Assembly: GCA_029851835.1 (NCBI GenBank)
Contig: JARKVD010000015.1
Coordinates: forward strand, 1 to 35,338
Source of the DNA: Clostridium sp.
GTDB taxonomy: Bacteria > Bacillota > Clostridia > Clostridiales > Clostridiaceae
Direction: 5' to 3'
DNA length: 35,338 bases
In this document: positions 8,560 through 16,578 of the stretch, in pieces
How positions within the stretch are numbered: position 1 is the stretch's first letter
Layout of the letters: each line of letters opens with the position of its first letter
Position numbers and translations under genes: made by a program
Notes under the pieces: model-generated
What the model saw: only the letters and a program-made list of their open reading frames with translations
Told to the model about the DNA's origin: nothing
Database searches by the model: none

Positions 8560-8931
8560 TTATTTTTCCCTTACAAACTTATTATTTAAATAACCTTTCA
8601 TATCAAAGCCTGATATTTTTGATAAATTCATTACAGTTTGTTTTTCCTTCTTCATCTTCATTACTTCTTCTATTTCATTTTCATCTAACTCTTTTATTAC
8701 CTGGGTATTATGAGCTGAAGAAATTAGTACACAACCAGTGGTTCCTAACTTAAGTACATATAGTGTTGTGTCTTTATTTAAGTTAAACCTCTCTATTACC
8801 TGGGCATAAGCCTTTACATTAAAGCTATCTACACCCTTTTTACTTAGCTTTAATGTAGCTACTGCTAAACATAAGACAATTGGTACTAATACAATAATAT
8901 TTACTAAATACTCTATAAGCGTTTTATCCAT
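8560..8931 (-). CDS. fliO: FliO/FliZ-family flagellar assembly membrane protein
   Basis: FliO helps FliP oligomerise during export-gate assembly. The 123-residue protein has one membrane helix near the N-terminus (about 9-27, NIIVLVPIVLCLAVATLKL). A small cytoplasmic beta domain follows with the weakly conserved pattern V-I-E-R-x-x-L-x-x-x-T-x-L-Y-V-L-K-L. The family diverges strongly, so identification uses position (directly before fliP) plus topology. It begins three bases after the motB stop. The gene fliL, usually between motB and fliO in clostridia, is not present. Confidence 0.8.
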   Translation of the reverse strand: MDKTLIEYLVNIIVLVPIVLCLAVATLKLSKKGVDSFNVKAYAQVIERFNLNKDTTLYVLKLGTTGCVLISSAHNTQVIKELDENEIEEVMKMKKEKQTVMNLSKISGFDMKGYLNNKFVREK

Positions 8932-8934
8932 ATC

Positions 8935-9639
8935 CTATTCTTCAGTCTCCTTTTGTTGAACTATTAAAATATCAACTCTTCTATTAACTCCCATATTTTC
9001 AACTGATGTATTTTCTACCAAAGGCCTATTCTCTCCATATCCTGTAGCCGAAAACCTATTTGCACTAAGTCCCTTTTCGTTTATAAAGTACTTAACAACT
9101 GCAAGTGCCCTAGCTGTAGACAACTCCCAGTTTGAAGGATACAGTGCTGAACTTATAGGCCTGTTATCTGTATGACCCTGTACCATAATCTCATTATCAA
9201 TCTGTGGTATTATTGCGCTGATTACATTTAGAACGCTATAGCAATCTTCCTTCAACACAGCTTGCCCTGTGTCAAATAAGATACTGTCCCCTAATTGAAG
9301 GATTACTCCTGCATCCTCTTCTCTTATTTTTACAACATCACTTAGGCCATTCTCTTCTATAACCTCTGTAACTTTTTCAACCAATTTATCATAAGGATTT
9401 TGTACACCAATACCTGGAACAAAATCCTCCGGTAAATCTTCTACATGCTCACTAGTCATAGGTGTTCCTTCCACCTGTCCTCTTAATGCTTCAGCAATAG
9501 TCTGCAGCTTTTCATTGTCAACTACAGAAAAGGTATATAGTAAAATGAAAAATGTAAGCAGCAAAGTAATTGTATCTGCATAAGTATCCATCCAAGAACT
9601 TGTTAATCCTTCATCGGCACTTCTTCTCTTACGCGACAT
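8935..9639 (-). CDS. motB: Flagellar stator protein MotB
   Basis: MotB anchors the stator to peptidoglycan and carries the ion-binding aspartate. The 234-residue protein has one N-terminal membrane helix, TYADTITLLLTFFILLYTFS. Asp22 is in the position of the essential ion-binding residue. An OmpA-like domain covers about residues 110-230, with GHTDNRPI and the peptidoglycan-binding pattern NWELSTARALAVVKYF. It overlaps the motA end by 11 bases, so stator subunits are co-translated. Which ion is used cannot be settled from these residues. Confidence 0.96.
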   Translation of the reverse strand: MSRKRRSADEGLTSSWMDTYADTITLLLTFFILLYTFSVVDNEKLQTIAEALRGQVEGTPMTSEHVEDLPEDFVPGIGVQNPYDKLVEKVTEVIEENGLSDVVKIREEDAGVILQLGDSILFDTGQAVLKEDCYSVLNVISAIIPQIDNEIMVQGHTDNRPISSALYPSNWELSTARALAVVKYFINEKGLSANRFSATGYGENRPLVENTSVENMGVNRRVDILIVQQKETEE

Positions 9640-10444
9640 CCCTATCTACCTTCTTATCTATCTTTTTACTTCCTAAATATGCAAGCTTTTCTTTTTCATT
9701 TAAAAAGCTCATTAACTTTTCTTCTAAAACCCTAGTACTCTCTCCGTTTTTAATACTTAAGATCCCCACTAGCATCATTTCTCTATTTTCAGCTTCCTTT
9801 TCACCTTTATTTTGAAGGTTATAACCAAGAGGGTTTAAGATTAAGTTTGCAAGTATAGCTCCATAGAAAGTTGTTATAAGGGCCTTAGCCATACCAACAG
9901 CTATCATATCTGGGTTGTCAAGCTCTGCTAGCATTTGTATAAGACCTATTAACGTTCCTATCATACCAAAGGCTGGCGCATAAGCTCCCCATGTTTTATA
10001 AACCTTACCGCCTTTATCGTGTCTATTAAGAATCTCATCAATTTTATTATTCATTACCTCAACAATTAACTCTGTCTCTATCCCATCAACAACTAATTCT
10101 AATCCTGTCTTCATAAAATCATCATCTATTTGGCTTATTCTACCTTCTAAGGAAAGAAGACCATTCTTTCTTGCATCGATAGATAAATCCTTAAAAGTCT
10201 CTATCATTTCAAGCTTATCCACCGTAGGAGTCTCAAAAAGGTTTCTAGTCATCCTTAATACTAATTTTATTTCATCTAATGGATAAGTAATAATCAATGC
10301 TGCCAATGACCCTCCAATAGTAATATATATGGATAATAGGTCATAGAACCCTTTAATTCCAACATTTCCATCAGATATACTATAAAGGATAAGTCCTACT
10401 CCTAATAGGATTCCTATTGGTGTTAATATATCTTTTCTTTTCAT
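9629..10444 (-). CDS. motA: Flagellar stator protein MotA
   Basis: MotA forms the rotating five-subunit ring of the stator around the MotB dimer. The 271-residue protein has the expected four membrane helices: about 10-28, 35-55, and the pair at roughly 150-200 containing WGAYAPAFGMIGTLIGLIQML. The cytoplasmic loop carries the charged residues that contact FliG. It follows flgE directly; the small flbD/swrD gene usually found here is absent, and the gap is only 14 bp. The start ATG has AGAGGTTAGTT before it. Confidence 0.96.
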   Translation of the reverse strand: MKRKDILTPIGILLGVGLILYSISDGNVGIKGFYDLLSIYITIGGSLAALIITYPLDEIKLVLRMTRNLFETPTVDKLEMIETFKDLSIDARKNGLLSLEGRISQIDDDFMKTGLELVVDGIETELIVEVMNNKIDEILNRHDKGGKVYKTWGAYAPAFGMIGTLIGLIQMLAELDNPDMIAVGMAKALITTFYGAILANLILNPLGYNLQNKGEKEAENREMMLVGILSIKNGESTRVLEEKLMSFLNEKEKLAYLGSKKIDKKVDRDVA

Positions 10445-10458
10445 AACTAACCTCTTAC

Positions 10459-11268
10459 TTATCTCTTAAGATTTATTATTTCTTGTAGTAGTTCATCACT
10501 GGTTGTGATTACCTTACTTGATGCTTGGAAAGCTCTTGTAGTAACTATCATATCTGTAAATTCCTCTGATAAATCTACATTAGACATTTCTATTGCTCCC
10601 TGAATTATTGAACCGTATTCTGCATCATATATTGCATCACCAGAGTTTGCAGACTGACCATATAAGTTTCCTGACAGTGCAGTTAACCCTTCTGGGTTTT
10701 GGAATACAGCAATTCTAAGCTTTGCGTGATCTTCTATCTTTGTACCATCCTCAAGGCCTAAAGAAATAGTTCCATCTTTAGATACTGTTACAGATATTAC
10801 ACTCTTATCTTCTCCTCCATCATTTATCGTTGTTGGTATTACGATTGGATTTCCTGCATCATCACAAACTCTATACCCATCAGCTGTTACTAAGCTTCCA
10901 TCCTTATCTAGGGAGAAAGAACCATCTCTTGTAAATGCTACTTCACCATTCTTTTCAACTACGAAGAATCCATCTCCGTCTATTGCCATATCTGTTACTC
11001 TGCCTGTTGGTTGTAAGGAACCTTGTCCCATGTACTTGTAAATTCCAGCTACCTTAGATCCAATTCCAACTTGTCCTGGGTTTGTTCCACCTATTCCACC
11101 TGATGGTGCACTAGCATGAAGCATAGTTTGGTTTAAGGCATCTGTAAATCTAGCATTTGATCTCTTAAAAGCAGTTGTTCCAACGTTTGCTACGTTATTA
11201 CCTACCACGTCCATTTTAGTTTGGTTTGCCTTCATTCCACTTATTCCTGAATACATTGATCTTAACAT
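10459..11268 (-). CDS. flgE: Flagellar hook protein FlgE (short form)
   Basis: This is the hook subunit. The 269-residue protein begins MLRSMYSGISGMKANQTKMD, then VVGNNVANVGTTAFKRS. It has the central TDMAIDGDGFFVVEKNGE and ends with IEMSNVDLSEEFTDMI and TTRAFQASSKVI. It is close in size to the short Bacillus hook protein and much shorter than enterobacterial FlgE (about 400). Its place directly after fliK and flgD (hook length ruler and hook cap) decides FlgE rather than another rod protein. The binding site is AGGAGAGAGAATTAAA. Confidence 0.9.
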   Translation of the reverse strand: MLRSMYSGISGMKANQTKMDVVGNNVANVGTTAFKRSNARFTDALNQTMLHASAPSGGIGGTNPGQVGIGSKVAGIYKYMGQGSLQPTGRVTDMAIDGDGFFVVEKNGEVAFTRDGSFSLDKDGSLVTADGYRVCDDAGNPIVIPTTINDGGEDKSVISVTVSKDGTISLGLEDGTKIEDHAKLRIAVFQNPEGLTALSGNLYGQSANSGDAIYDAEYGSIIQGAIEMSNVDLSEEFTDMIVTTRAFQASSKVITTSDELLQEIINLKR

Positions 11269-11298
11269 TTTAATTCTCTCTCCTTTACAATCCTTCTT

Positions 11299-11772
11299 TT
11301 AATTTTCAGTAGTATCTTTAACCCTAACTAATGATGAATACGAAAATTCTTTTATCTCTCCAGTTTCACTAAGTTCAACCTCTAAATAAACAGTTCCATC
11401 TTTAATTGATACACTCTTAAGTGTTCCTGAATACTCCACTGTTTCACCTTTATCATCTGGAACACAAAGCTCAATCTCTTTTCCAATTAAATCTGATGCT
11501 GTTGATAGTGCACTATTCACTAGAACTCCATTATTTATCCCAACAAGATATTCTATTCCTTCATTCATTGACATCATCTGCTCTAATGTTGAAAACTGAG
11601 CTAACTGGGTAATATATTGTGTTGGGTCTTGAGGGTTAAATGGATCTTGGTTTGTCATCTGTCCAACAAGCATCTTAAGAAAGATATCCTTGCTGGTTTC
11701 CTTGCCTGGCTGTACTATTGGTGTTCCATTTTCTGTTTTATCTGTCGAGCTTCTTACATTACTTATCTCCAT
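11299..11772 (-). CDS. flgD: Flagellar hook-capping protein FlgD
   Basis: FlgD caps the growing hook and directs FlgE assembly. The 157-residue protein has the family motif KDIFLKMLVGQMTNQDPFNP followed by TQYITQLAQFSTLEQM near residues 29-75. A short Tudor/FN3-like tail ends in YSSLVRVKDT. An in-frame start 12 codons upstream exists, but ATG 11770-11772 has a very strong GGGGAGGT site at ideal spacing and yields the usual N-terminus. Length is normal for Gram-positive FlgD. Confidence 0.94.
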   Translation of the reverse strand: MEISNVRSSTDKTENGTPIVQPGKETSKDIFLKMLVGQMTNQDPFNPQDPTQYITQLAQFSTLEQMMSMNEGIEYLVGINNGVLVNSALSTASDLIGKEIELCVPDDKGETVEYSGTLKSVSIKDGTVYLEVELSETGEIKEFSYSSLVRVKDTTEN

Positions 11773-11814
11773 ATTTACCTCCCCTAAGTTCCATGAATGT
11801 AATGCCAATCTTTT

Positions 11815-12978
11815 CTACACTAATAAATTGATATTAGACTCATCCTTCTTCTTTGTTTTTTCCTCCTCTTCAAAGGAGCTACTACCCTTAGAGAAATTAT
11901 TTTTTCTTTCTTCTCTAGAATTATTTTTACTAAACTGCTCATTAAAGCTTCCTGAAAAATCACTGTAAACTTCATTTTTAACCTGAACAACTACCTCTTT
12001 TATTTTTATATCAAAGCTATCCAAGTGTTTTTCTATGTCGGTTATATTTTCTTTTATAAGTTCATAAGCTTTTTTGTTAGTCAAAGTTATAATTAACTCA
12101 TTATTGTCTTCTGTCTTCAAAAGCCTGATGTTAACCTCGCCGAGCTCTCTAGGTGTAATTTTCACATTGAGCTCTTCTATCCTGTTATTGCTTATGTACT
12201 TTACAACCTTTAGAACATCAGAGCCTAGAAACTCATTTCTCACCACTACTGGCGCCGCTTCCTTAGGTGTTTCTGCTATATTGTTTGAAGAAAAAGCTAT
12301 CTTGTTTAATAGACTAAGCTCACCTTGTGGATTTGATGGCTTCTCTTCAACAATAATATTTCTGTGCTTAAAGGCTCCTACTTCAAAGAGCTTCTCCTTA
12401 TTTTCTAGGACTTCATCGCTAGCTTGATAATCCATAAAACTTTCTAAGCTTACATCTTGAGATTTATTAAATTCCCCTGCCTTAATCTCAACTTCACCAT
12501 CTATGCTGGTAGCTTCTTTTCCTTCACTTATCTTGTTTAGTACCTTCAAGAATAATTTATTTTTTTGTTCTTTACTTAAACCTAGTTCATCCAAATTCAA
12601 ACCTAATTCATTAAAGAAATCTTCAATTTCATTTCCGTTAAAAAGTTCCTCTAGGTCTCCTAAATCAACCCCTGCTGTTTCCTCTGTTTTAGCAACAATG
12701 TTCTTAAATAACTTTAGATTCATGTTCATCTCAGGAGCATTTTCAATTGTCCCTACTTCTGTATTCTCCATTGGTCCTAAATTATTTAATATTGAAGCTA
12801 TTAATGCTATGAGATCATCTTCTGCACTATCTTCACTTTCAAGATTTGCGACTTCCTCTGAAGCTGTACCTTCTATTTTGTTTGTCAGAACCTTAAGAAA
12901 ATCAATATTCCCTTTATCTACCTTTATCTCTTCACAACCTGTAAAATTCACTGCCATTGATAACATATCTATCTTCAT
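11815..12978 (-). CDS. fliK: Flagellar hook-length control protein FliK
   Basis: FliK measures the hook and triggers the FlhB substrate switch. The 387-residue protein has a long, poorly conserved acidic N-terminal part and a C-terminal Flg_hook domain (about 265-345) with LNVKITPRELGEVNIRLLK. A charged Ser/Lys/Glu-rich tail follows. ATG 12976-12978 is preferred: AGGAG lies 10 bases before it, whereas a TTG three codons upstream almost touches the site. Its position between fliJ and flgD is classical. Confidence 0.88.
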   Translation of the reverse strand: MKIDMLSMAVNFTGCEEIKVDKGNIDFLKVLTNKIEGTASEEVANLESEDSAEDDLIALIASILNNLGPMENTEVGTIENAPEMNMNLKLFKNIVAKTEETAGVDLGDLEELFNGNEIEDFFNELGLNLDELGLSKEQKNKLFLKVLNKISEGKEATSIDGEVEIKAGEFNKSQDVSLESFMDYQASDEVLENKEKLFEVGAFKHRNIIVEEKPSNPQGELSLLNKIAFSSNNIAETPKEAAPVVVRNEFLGSDVLKVVKYISNNRIEELNVKITPRELGEVNIRLLKTEDNNELIITLTNKKAYELIKENITDIEKHLDSFDIKIKEVVVQVKNEVYSDFSGSFNEQFSKNNSREERKNNFSKGSSSFEEEEKTKKKDESNINLLV

Positions 12979-12991
12979 ACTTATCAAACTC

Positions 12992-13432
12992 CTAAACGCT
13001 TTGAACTATGTTCCTGAAATAGGAGTATATTCCAAACTCATCATTAATAGCTTGTTCTTTCTGATCAGCTTGTTTTTTATGAATCTTATATTTATTTTCC
13101 TTCAGTTTCTCTATAGATTTTCTTTCAATCTGATTATTAAGGAGTTCCAGTCTTGCTTCATTAACTAGAACCTCTTTTTCCTTTAACTCATTACCTGTTT
13201 TCTCAATCATATTAGATACAAAATCTAAGTAGTTTGAAACTATGCTTCTTTCAACCCCATCTTCAATGTCAATGGTATCTGAATACTTCTCATAGCTTAA
13301 CTTTAAATTTTCTAATTCTTTTTCTACAGCTCTTTTTTCACCTTGGGCCTTAGAGTATCTTATCTTACTCTCATCTTCATTTTTAACTCTTATGTCCAAA
13401 ACCTTTTGAAGTCTGAATTTAAAGTTATCCAA
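12992..13432 (-). CDS. fliJ: Flagellar export protein FliJ
   Basis: FliJ is the coiled-coil stalk inserted in the FliI hexamer; it links the ATPase to FlhA. The 146-residue protein begins with the family pattern FKFRLQKVLDIRVKNED and is almost entirely charged alpha-helical coiled coil. The start is TTG with GGGGGATTAAAC before it. It starts 11 bp after fliI. Conservation in this family is low, but length, coiled coil and position agree. Confidence 0.9.
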   Translation of the reverse strand: MDNFKFRLQKVLDIRVKNEDESKIRYSKAQGEKRAVEKELENLKLSYEKYSDTIDIEDGVERSIVSNYLDFVSNMIEKTGNELKEKEVLVNEARLELLNNQIERKSIEKLKENKYKIHKKQADQKEQAINDEFGIYSYFRNIVQSV

Positions 13433-13443
13433 GTTTAATCCCC

Positions 13444-14751
13444 CTATCTAAATATGTCTAATAAACTATTTATACTTTCATCAAAGGAACTTTTTTCATC
13501 TATTCCTTGTTTCAAAAAGCCGTTAACCCTATCTATGTATTCTATAGCTCTATCAATCTTTGGATTTGAGCCGTGCTCGTAAGCTCCAATATTAATTAAA
13601 TCCTCCGCTTCCTTATAAGTTGCCAATAAATCTCTTGCATGGGATGCCGTTTTCTTATGTTCTTCCCCGCAAATATCATTCATAAGACGACTAATGCTGT
13701 TGGAAACATCTATGGCTGGATAATGGTTCTTATGAGCTAGCTCCCTTGACAGAACTATGTGTCCATCAAGTATCCCCCTTACAGCATCCGCTATGGGTTC
13801 ATTGAAATCATCACCATCCACTAGCACTGTATAAAACGCAGTTATTGAACCAACATCTGAAACTCCTGTTCTTTCCATTAGCTTTGGCAGCTCTGCAAAT
13901 ACTGAAGGAGTATATCCCTTTTGTGCAGGTGGTTCTCCTATAGCAAGTCCGACCTCCCTTTGGGCCATGGCAAACCTTGTTACGGAATCCATCATTAATA
14001 TTACTTTCTTTCCTTGATCTCTAAAGTATTCTGCAATAGAGGTTGCCGTTAAAGCTCCCTTAAGCCTTACTAGAGGCGGCTTGTCTGAAGTTGCACACAC
14101 TACAACGGATTTCTTCATTCCCTCAGGTCCTAAATCTCTTTCTATGAAATCTAAAACTTCCCTACCTCTTTCTCCTATAAGAGCAATTACATTAACATCT
14201 GCCTCTGCAGACTTCGCTATCATTCCAAGAGTTGTACTTTTACCAACTCCACTTCCAGCAAATATCCCTATTCTTTGACCTTCTCCACAAGTTATAAAAC
14301 CATCTATTGCCTTTATCCCTGTTGGCATTATATTTTTTATTCTTTTCCTTTTCATTGGATCTGGTGGCTTATTAGATAAACTATACCTTTCTCCAGTGGT
14401 TATTTCTTTATCATCTATAGGTGTTCCCAATGGATCAATTACCTTTCCTAAAAGTTCATCGCTGCACTTAACACTACAAGGATTTCCACTAGCAACGACT
14501 CTACAACCAGGTCCTATTCCAACTAAGGTCCCTAAAGGCATCAGAATTATTTCATTTTCTCTAAATCCAACAACCTCACAGCTTATAGGCTGATTATTTT
14601 GATTGTAGATTGTACAAAGCTCTCCCACAGAGGTTTTTAAATCCTCTACCTCTACAGTAAGTCCTATTACCTTCTTTACTTTACCCTCTGAAATATATGG
14701 TGTTATATTTTTTATCTTTTCAAGTGTTTTATTAAAATCTATAGATATCAT
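13444..14751 (-). CDS. fliI: Flagellum-specific export ATPase FliI
   Basis: FliI energises export together with the proton motive force. The 435-residue protein is an F1-beta-like ATPase. The Walker A loop is AGSGVGKST (about residue 165), followed by IALIGERGREVLDFIERDLG. The Walker B strand is KVILMMDSVTRFAMAQRE, and the T3S ATPase signature region contains GEPPAQKGYTPSVFAELPKL. The C-terminal helical domain is complete. FliH (upstream) and FliJ (downstream) are its direct partners and are encoded beside it. Confidence 0.97.
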   Translation of the reverse strand: MISIDFNKTLEKIKNITPYISEGKVKKVIGLTVEVEDLKTSVGELCTIYNQNNQPISCEVVGFRENEIILMPLGTLVGIGPGCRVVASGNPCSVKCSDELLGKVIDPLGTPIDDKEITTGERYSLSNKPPDPMKRKRIKNIMPTGIKAIDGFITCGEGQRIGIFAGSGVGKSTTLGMIAKSAEADVNVIALIGERGREVLDFIERDLGPEGMKKSVVVCATSDKPPLVRLKGALTATSIAEYFRDQGKKVILMMDSVTRFAMAQREVGLAIGEPPAQKGYTPSVFAELPKLMERTGVSDVGSITAFYTVLVDGDDFNEPIADAVRGILDGHIVLSRELAHKNHYPAIDVSNSISRLMNDICGEEHKKTASHARDLLATYKEAEDLINIGAYEHGSNPKIDRAIEYIDRVNGFLKQGIDEKSSFDESINSLLDIFR

Positions 14752-14761
14752 ATTTCCTCCT

Positions 14762-15523
14762 CTATAGCAGCTCTGCTTTAACTCTTTCTAAAACACTGTC
14801 TATACCGACGGTTAATCTTCCACCAGTAGTTTCTATTTCTGCATTTCCTTTTTCTATAGCTTCATCAGGAATAACAAAAACCTTTTTTGACAGATCAAAC
14901 TTATCTATCATTTCTTTCATCCCTTTCTGAAGTTCATCAATATAAATTGGATTTACTTTGATGATTAAATCCCTCTTTTGATTGAATTCCTTTATCACCT
15001 TTTCAAGAAGGGCATTCATTGCATCCTTCTCTTCAAACTTTTCCCTCAACACTTGTTCTGCAATGGCTATAGCTACCTGAAGGATATTTCTTTTGTTTTC
15101 TATGATATAAGCTTCAGCCTGATTCTGTATTTCAAGCAAAGTACCATACCCTTCCTCTTTAATTTTTTCACTATCAGCCTTAGCTTTCTCTACATTCTTC
15201 TCATAAGCTTCTTTAAATCCATCCTCATAGCCATTTTTCGTACCTTGCTCATAACCTGTTTCATAGGCCTTTTTCTCTATTACTTTTGCTTCTTCATTAG
15301 CCCCTGATAAAATATTTTCCTTTTGTTCTTGGAGGTCTATAAGGATTTTTTCATACTCTTCTTTAGCCTGAAGAATTTTATTTTCTATGTCTTCTCTTTC
15401 CTTTATCAGTCTGTCTGGAATACTTAAGATCTCTCCCCCAGGAGAAACCTTCAAACTTACTTTACCGTCAATCTGTATTTCCTTGCTTCTAAGTACATTA
15501 TTGATTCTAGACAACGAACTCAT
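14762..15523 (-). CDS. fliH: Flagellar assembly protein FliH
   Basis: FliH regulates FliI and ties it to FliN in the C ring. The 253-residue protein has a long central charged coiled coil (about 40-140) including an EGYEQG-like glycine-rich heptad region (YETGYEQGTKNGYEDGFKEA, the GxxxG-type repeat of FliH). A conserved C-terminal domain has AIAIAEQVLREKF and ends GGRLTVGIDSVLERVKAELL. Its start overlaps the fliG end by 17 bases. Length and order are typical. Confidence 0.92.
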   Translation of the reverse strand: MSSLSRINNVLRSKEIQIDGKVSLKVSPGGEILSIPDRLIKEREDIENKILQAKEEYEKILIDLQEQKENILSGANEEAKVIEKKAYETGYEQGTKNGYEDGFKEAYEKNVEKAKADSEKIKEEGYGTLLEIQNQAEAYIIENKRNILQVAIAIAEQVLREKFEEKDAMNALLEKVIKEFNQKRDLIIKVNPIYIDELQKGMKEMIDKFDLSKKVFVIPDEAIEKGNAEIETTGGRLTVGIDSVLERVKAELL

Positions 15524-16562
15524 CCTCCGCTCCCTTGGCGATACTTATCAAACCTTCTCTTTCAAGCCTTCTAATAACTTTAACGATATTACGTTTAGCC
15601 TCATCAACTTGTGATACCTTAACAGCTCCAAGTAATTCAACCTCTTCCCTTAATACTTGTGCAGCTCTGATAGATTGATTTTTAAATATAATTTCAGATA
15701 CTTCATCATCTCCACCTTTAAGAGCAATTGCAACGTCCTTAAGATTAACTTCCTTAAGTATTCTTTGAATTGATATACTATCAAGTCCAATAATATCTTC
15801 AAATGCAAACATGCTTGATTTAACCTTTTCCGCTAAAACATTGTTTTCTGTCTCTAAGAAGTTCATAATATTCTTTTCCGTTCTTCCATCTACCTTTGTA
15901 AGAATATCTAGAAGACTATCAAATCCACTTGAGGCTTCAACCTTCTTTTCACCTAAAGCAGCAAGTTTTTTCTCTAATATAGTATCAACAGCCTTTATAA
16001 CAACTGGTGATACAGTTGATATGCTTCCAAGTTTTAAAGCAACCTCACGTTGAAGTTCCTGTGGCAGATTACAGATAACCTGTGCAGATTTTTCTGGCTG
16101 TATATGTGCTAAAATGATTGCTATAGTCTGAGCACTTTCACCTTTTACACAGCTTATTATCTGATTAGCATCTGCCTTCCTTGCAGCTGTGAATACCTTT
16201 GTGTAGGTTTCATATTTAATTCCTTCCATAAGCTTACTTGCCTTTGAATTATCAAAGGCTCCTTGTAATAAGCTCTTGGCATAATCAATACCACCCTCAA
16301 TGGAAAACTCATTGCTATTCCTTACATCAATAAACTCTTTTAAAATCCTTCTTCTTTCCTTTGCTGTAACCTTATGAAGATTAGCAACCTCAACTCCAAT
16401 TCTCTGTACCTGTTTATCTGATAATTCCTTTAAAATGTTAGATGATAACTCTGGCCCTATCGTCATTAATACTACTGCGGCCTTTTTTGCTCCACTTATC
16501 TCATCTTTATTTAAAGCTCCTAAGTCGTAAGCATTTTCCCCTCTTACAATTTCCTTGTACAT
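15507..16562 (-). CDS. fliG: Flagellar motor switch protein FliG
   Basis: FliG is the rotor protein that takes torque from MotA. The 351-residue protein has an N-terminal FliF-binding domain (KKAAVVLMTIGPELSSNILK), a middle armadillo domain, and a C-terminal torque domain (MFAFEDIIGLD, SIQRILKEVNL). The charged torque residues are kept by charge: Lys in IALKGGD, Arg in IRAAQVLREE, Glu-Glu in place of Asp-Asp, and Lys in place of the last Arg (AVKVSQV). The middle-domain EHPQ motif that contacts FliM reads ESAQ here. It lies after fliF and overlaps fliH. Confidence 0.96.
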   Translation of the reverse strand: MYKEIVRGENAYDLGALNKDEISGAKKAAVVLMTIGPELSSNILKELSDKQVQRIGVEVANLHKVTAKERRRILKEFIDVRNSNEFSIEGGIDYAKSLLQGAFDNSKASKLMEGIKYETYTKVFTAARKADANQIISCVKGESAQTIAIILAHIQPEKSAQVICNLPQELQREVALKLGSISTVSPVVIKAVDTILEKKLAALGEKKVEASSGFDSLLDILTKVDGRTEKNIMNFLETENNVLAEKVKSSMFAFEDIIGLDSISIQRILKEVNLKDVAIALKGGDDEVSEIIFKNQSIRAAQVLREEVELLGAVKVSQVDEAKRNIVKVIRRLEREGLISIAKGAEDEFVV

Positions 16563-16578
16563 CCCTTATCACCTACCT

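Noticed and set aside
12503..13168. Long open frame on the plus strand across fliK and fliJ
   Set aside because: It is antisense to two well-supported genes, has no binding site and has Ser/Leu/Phe-rich content typical of a reverse frame in AT-rich DNA.
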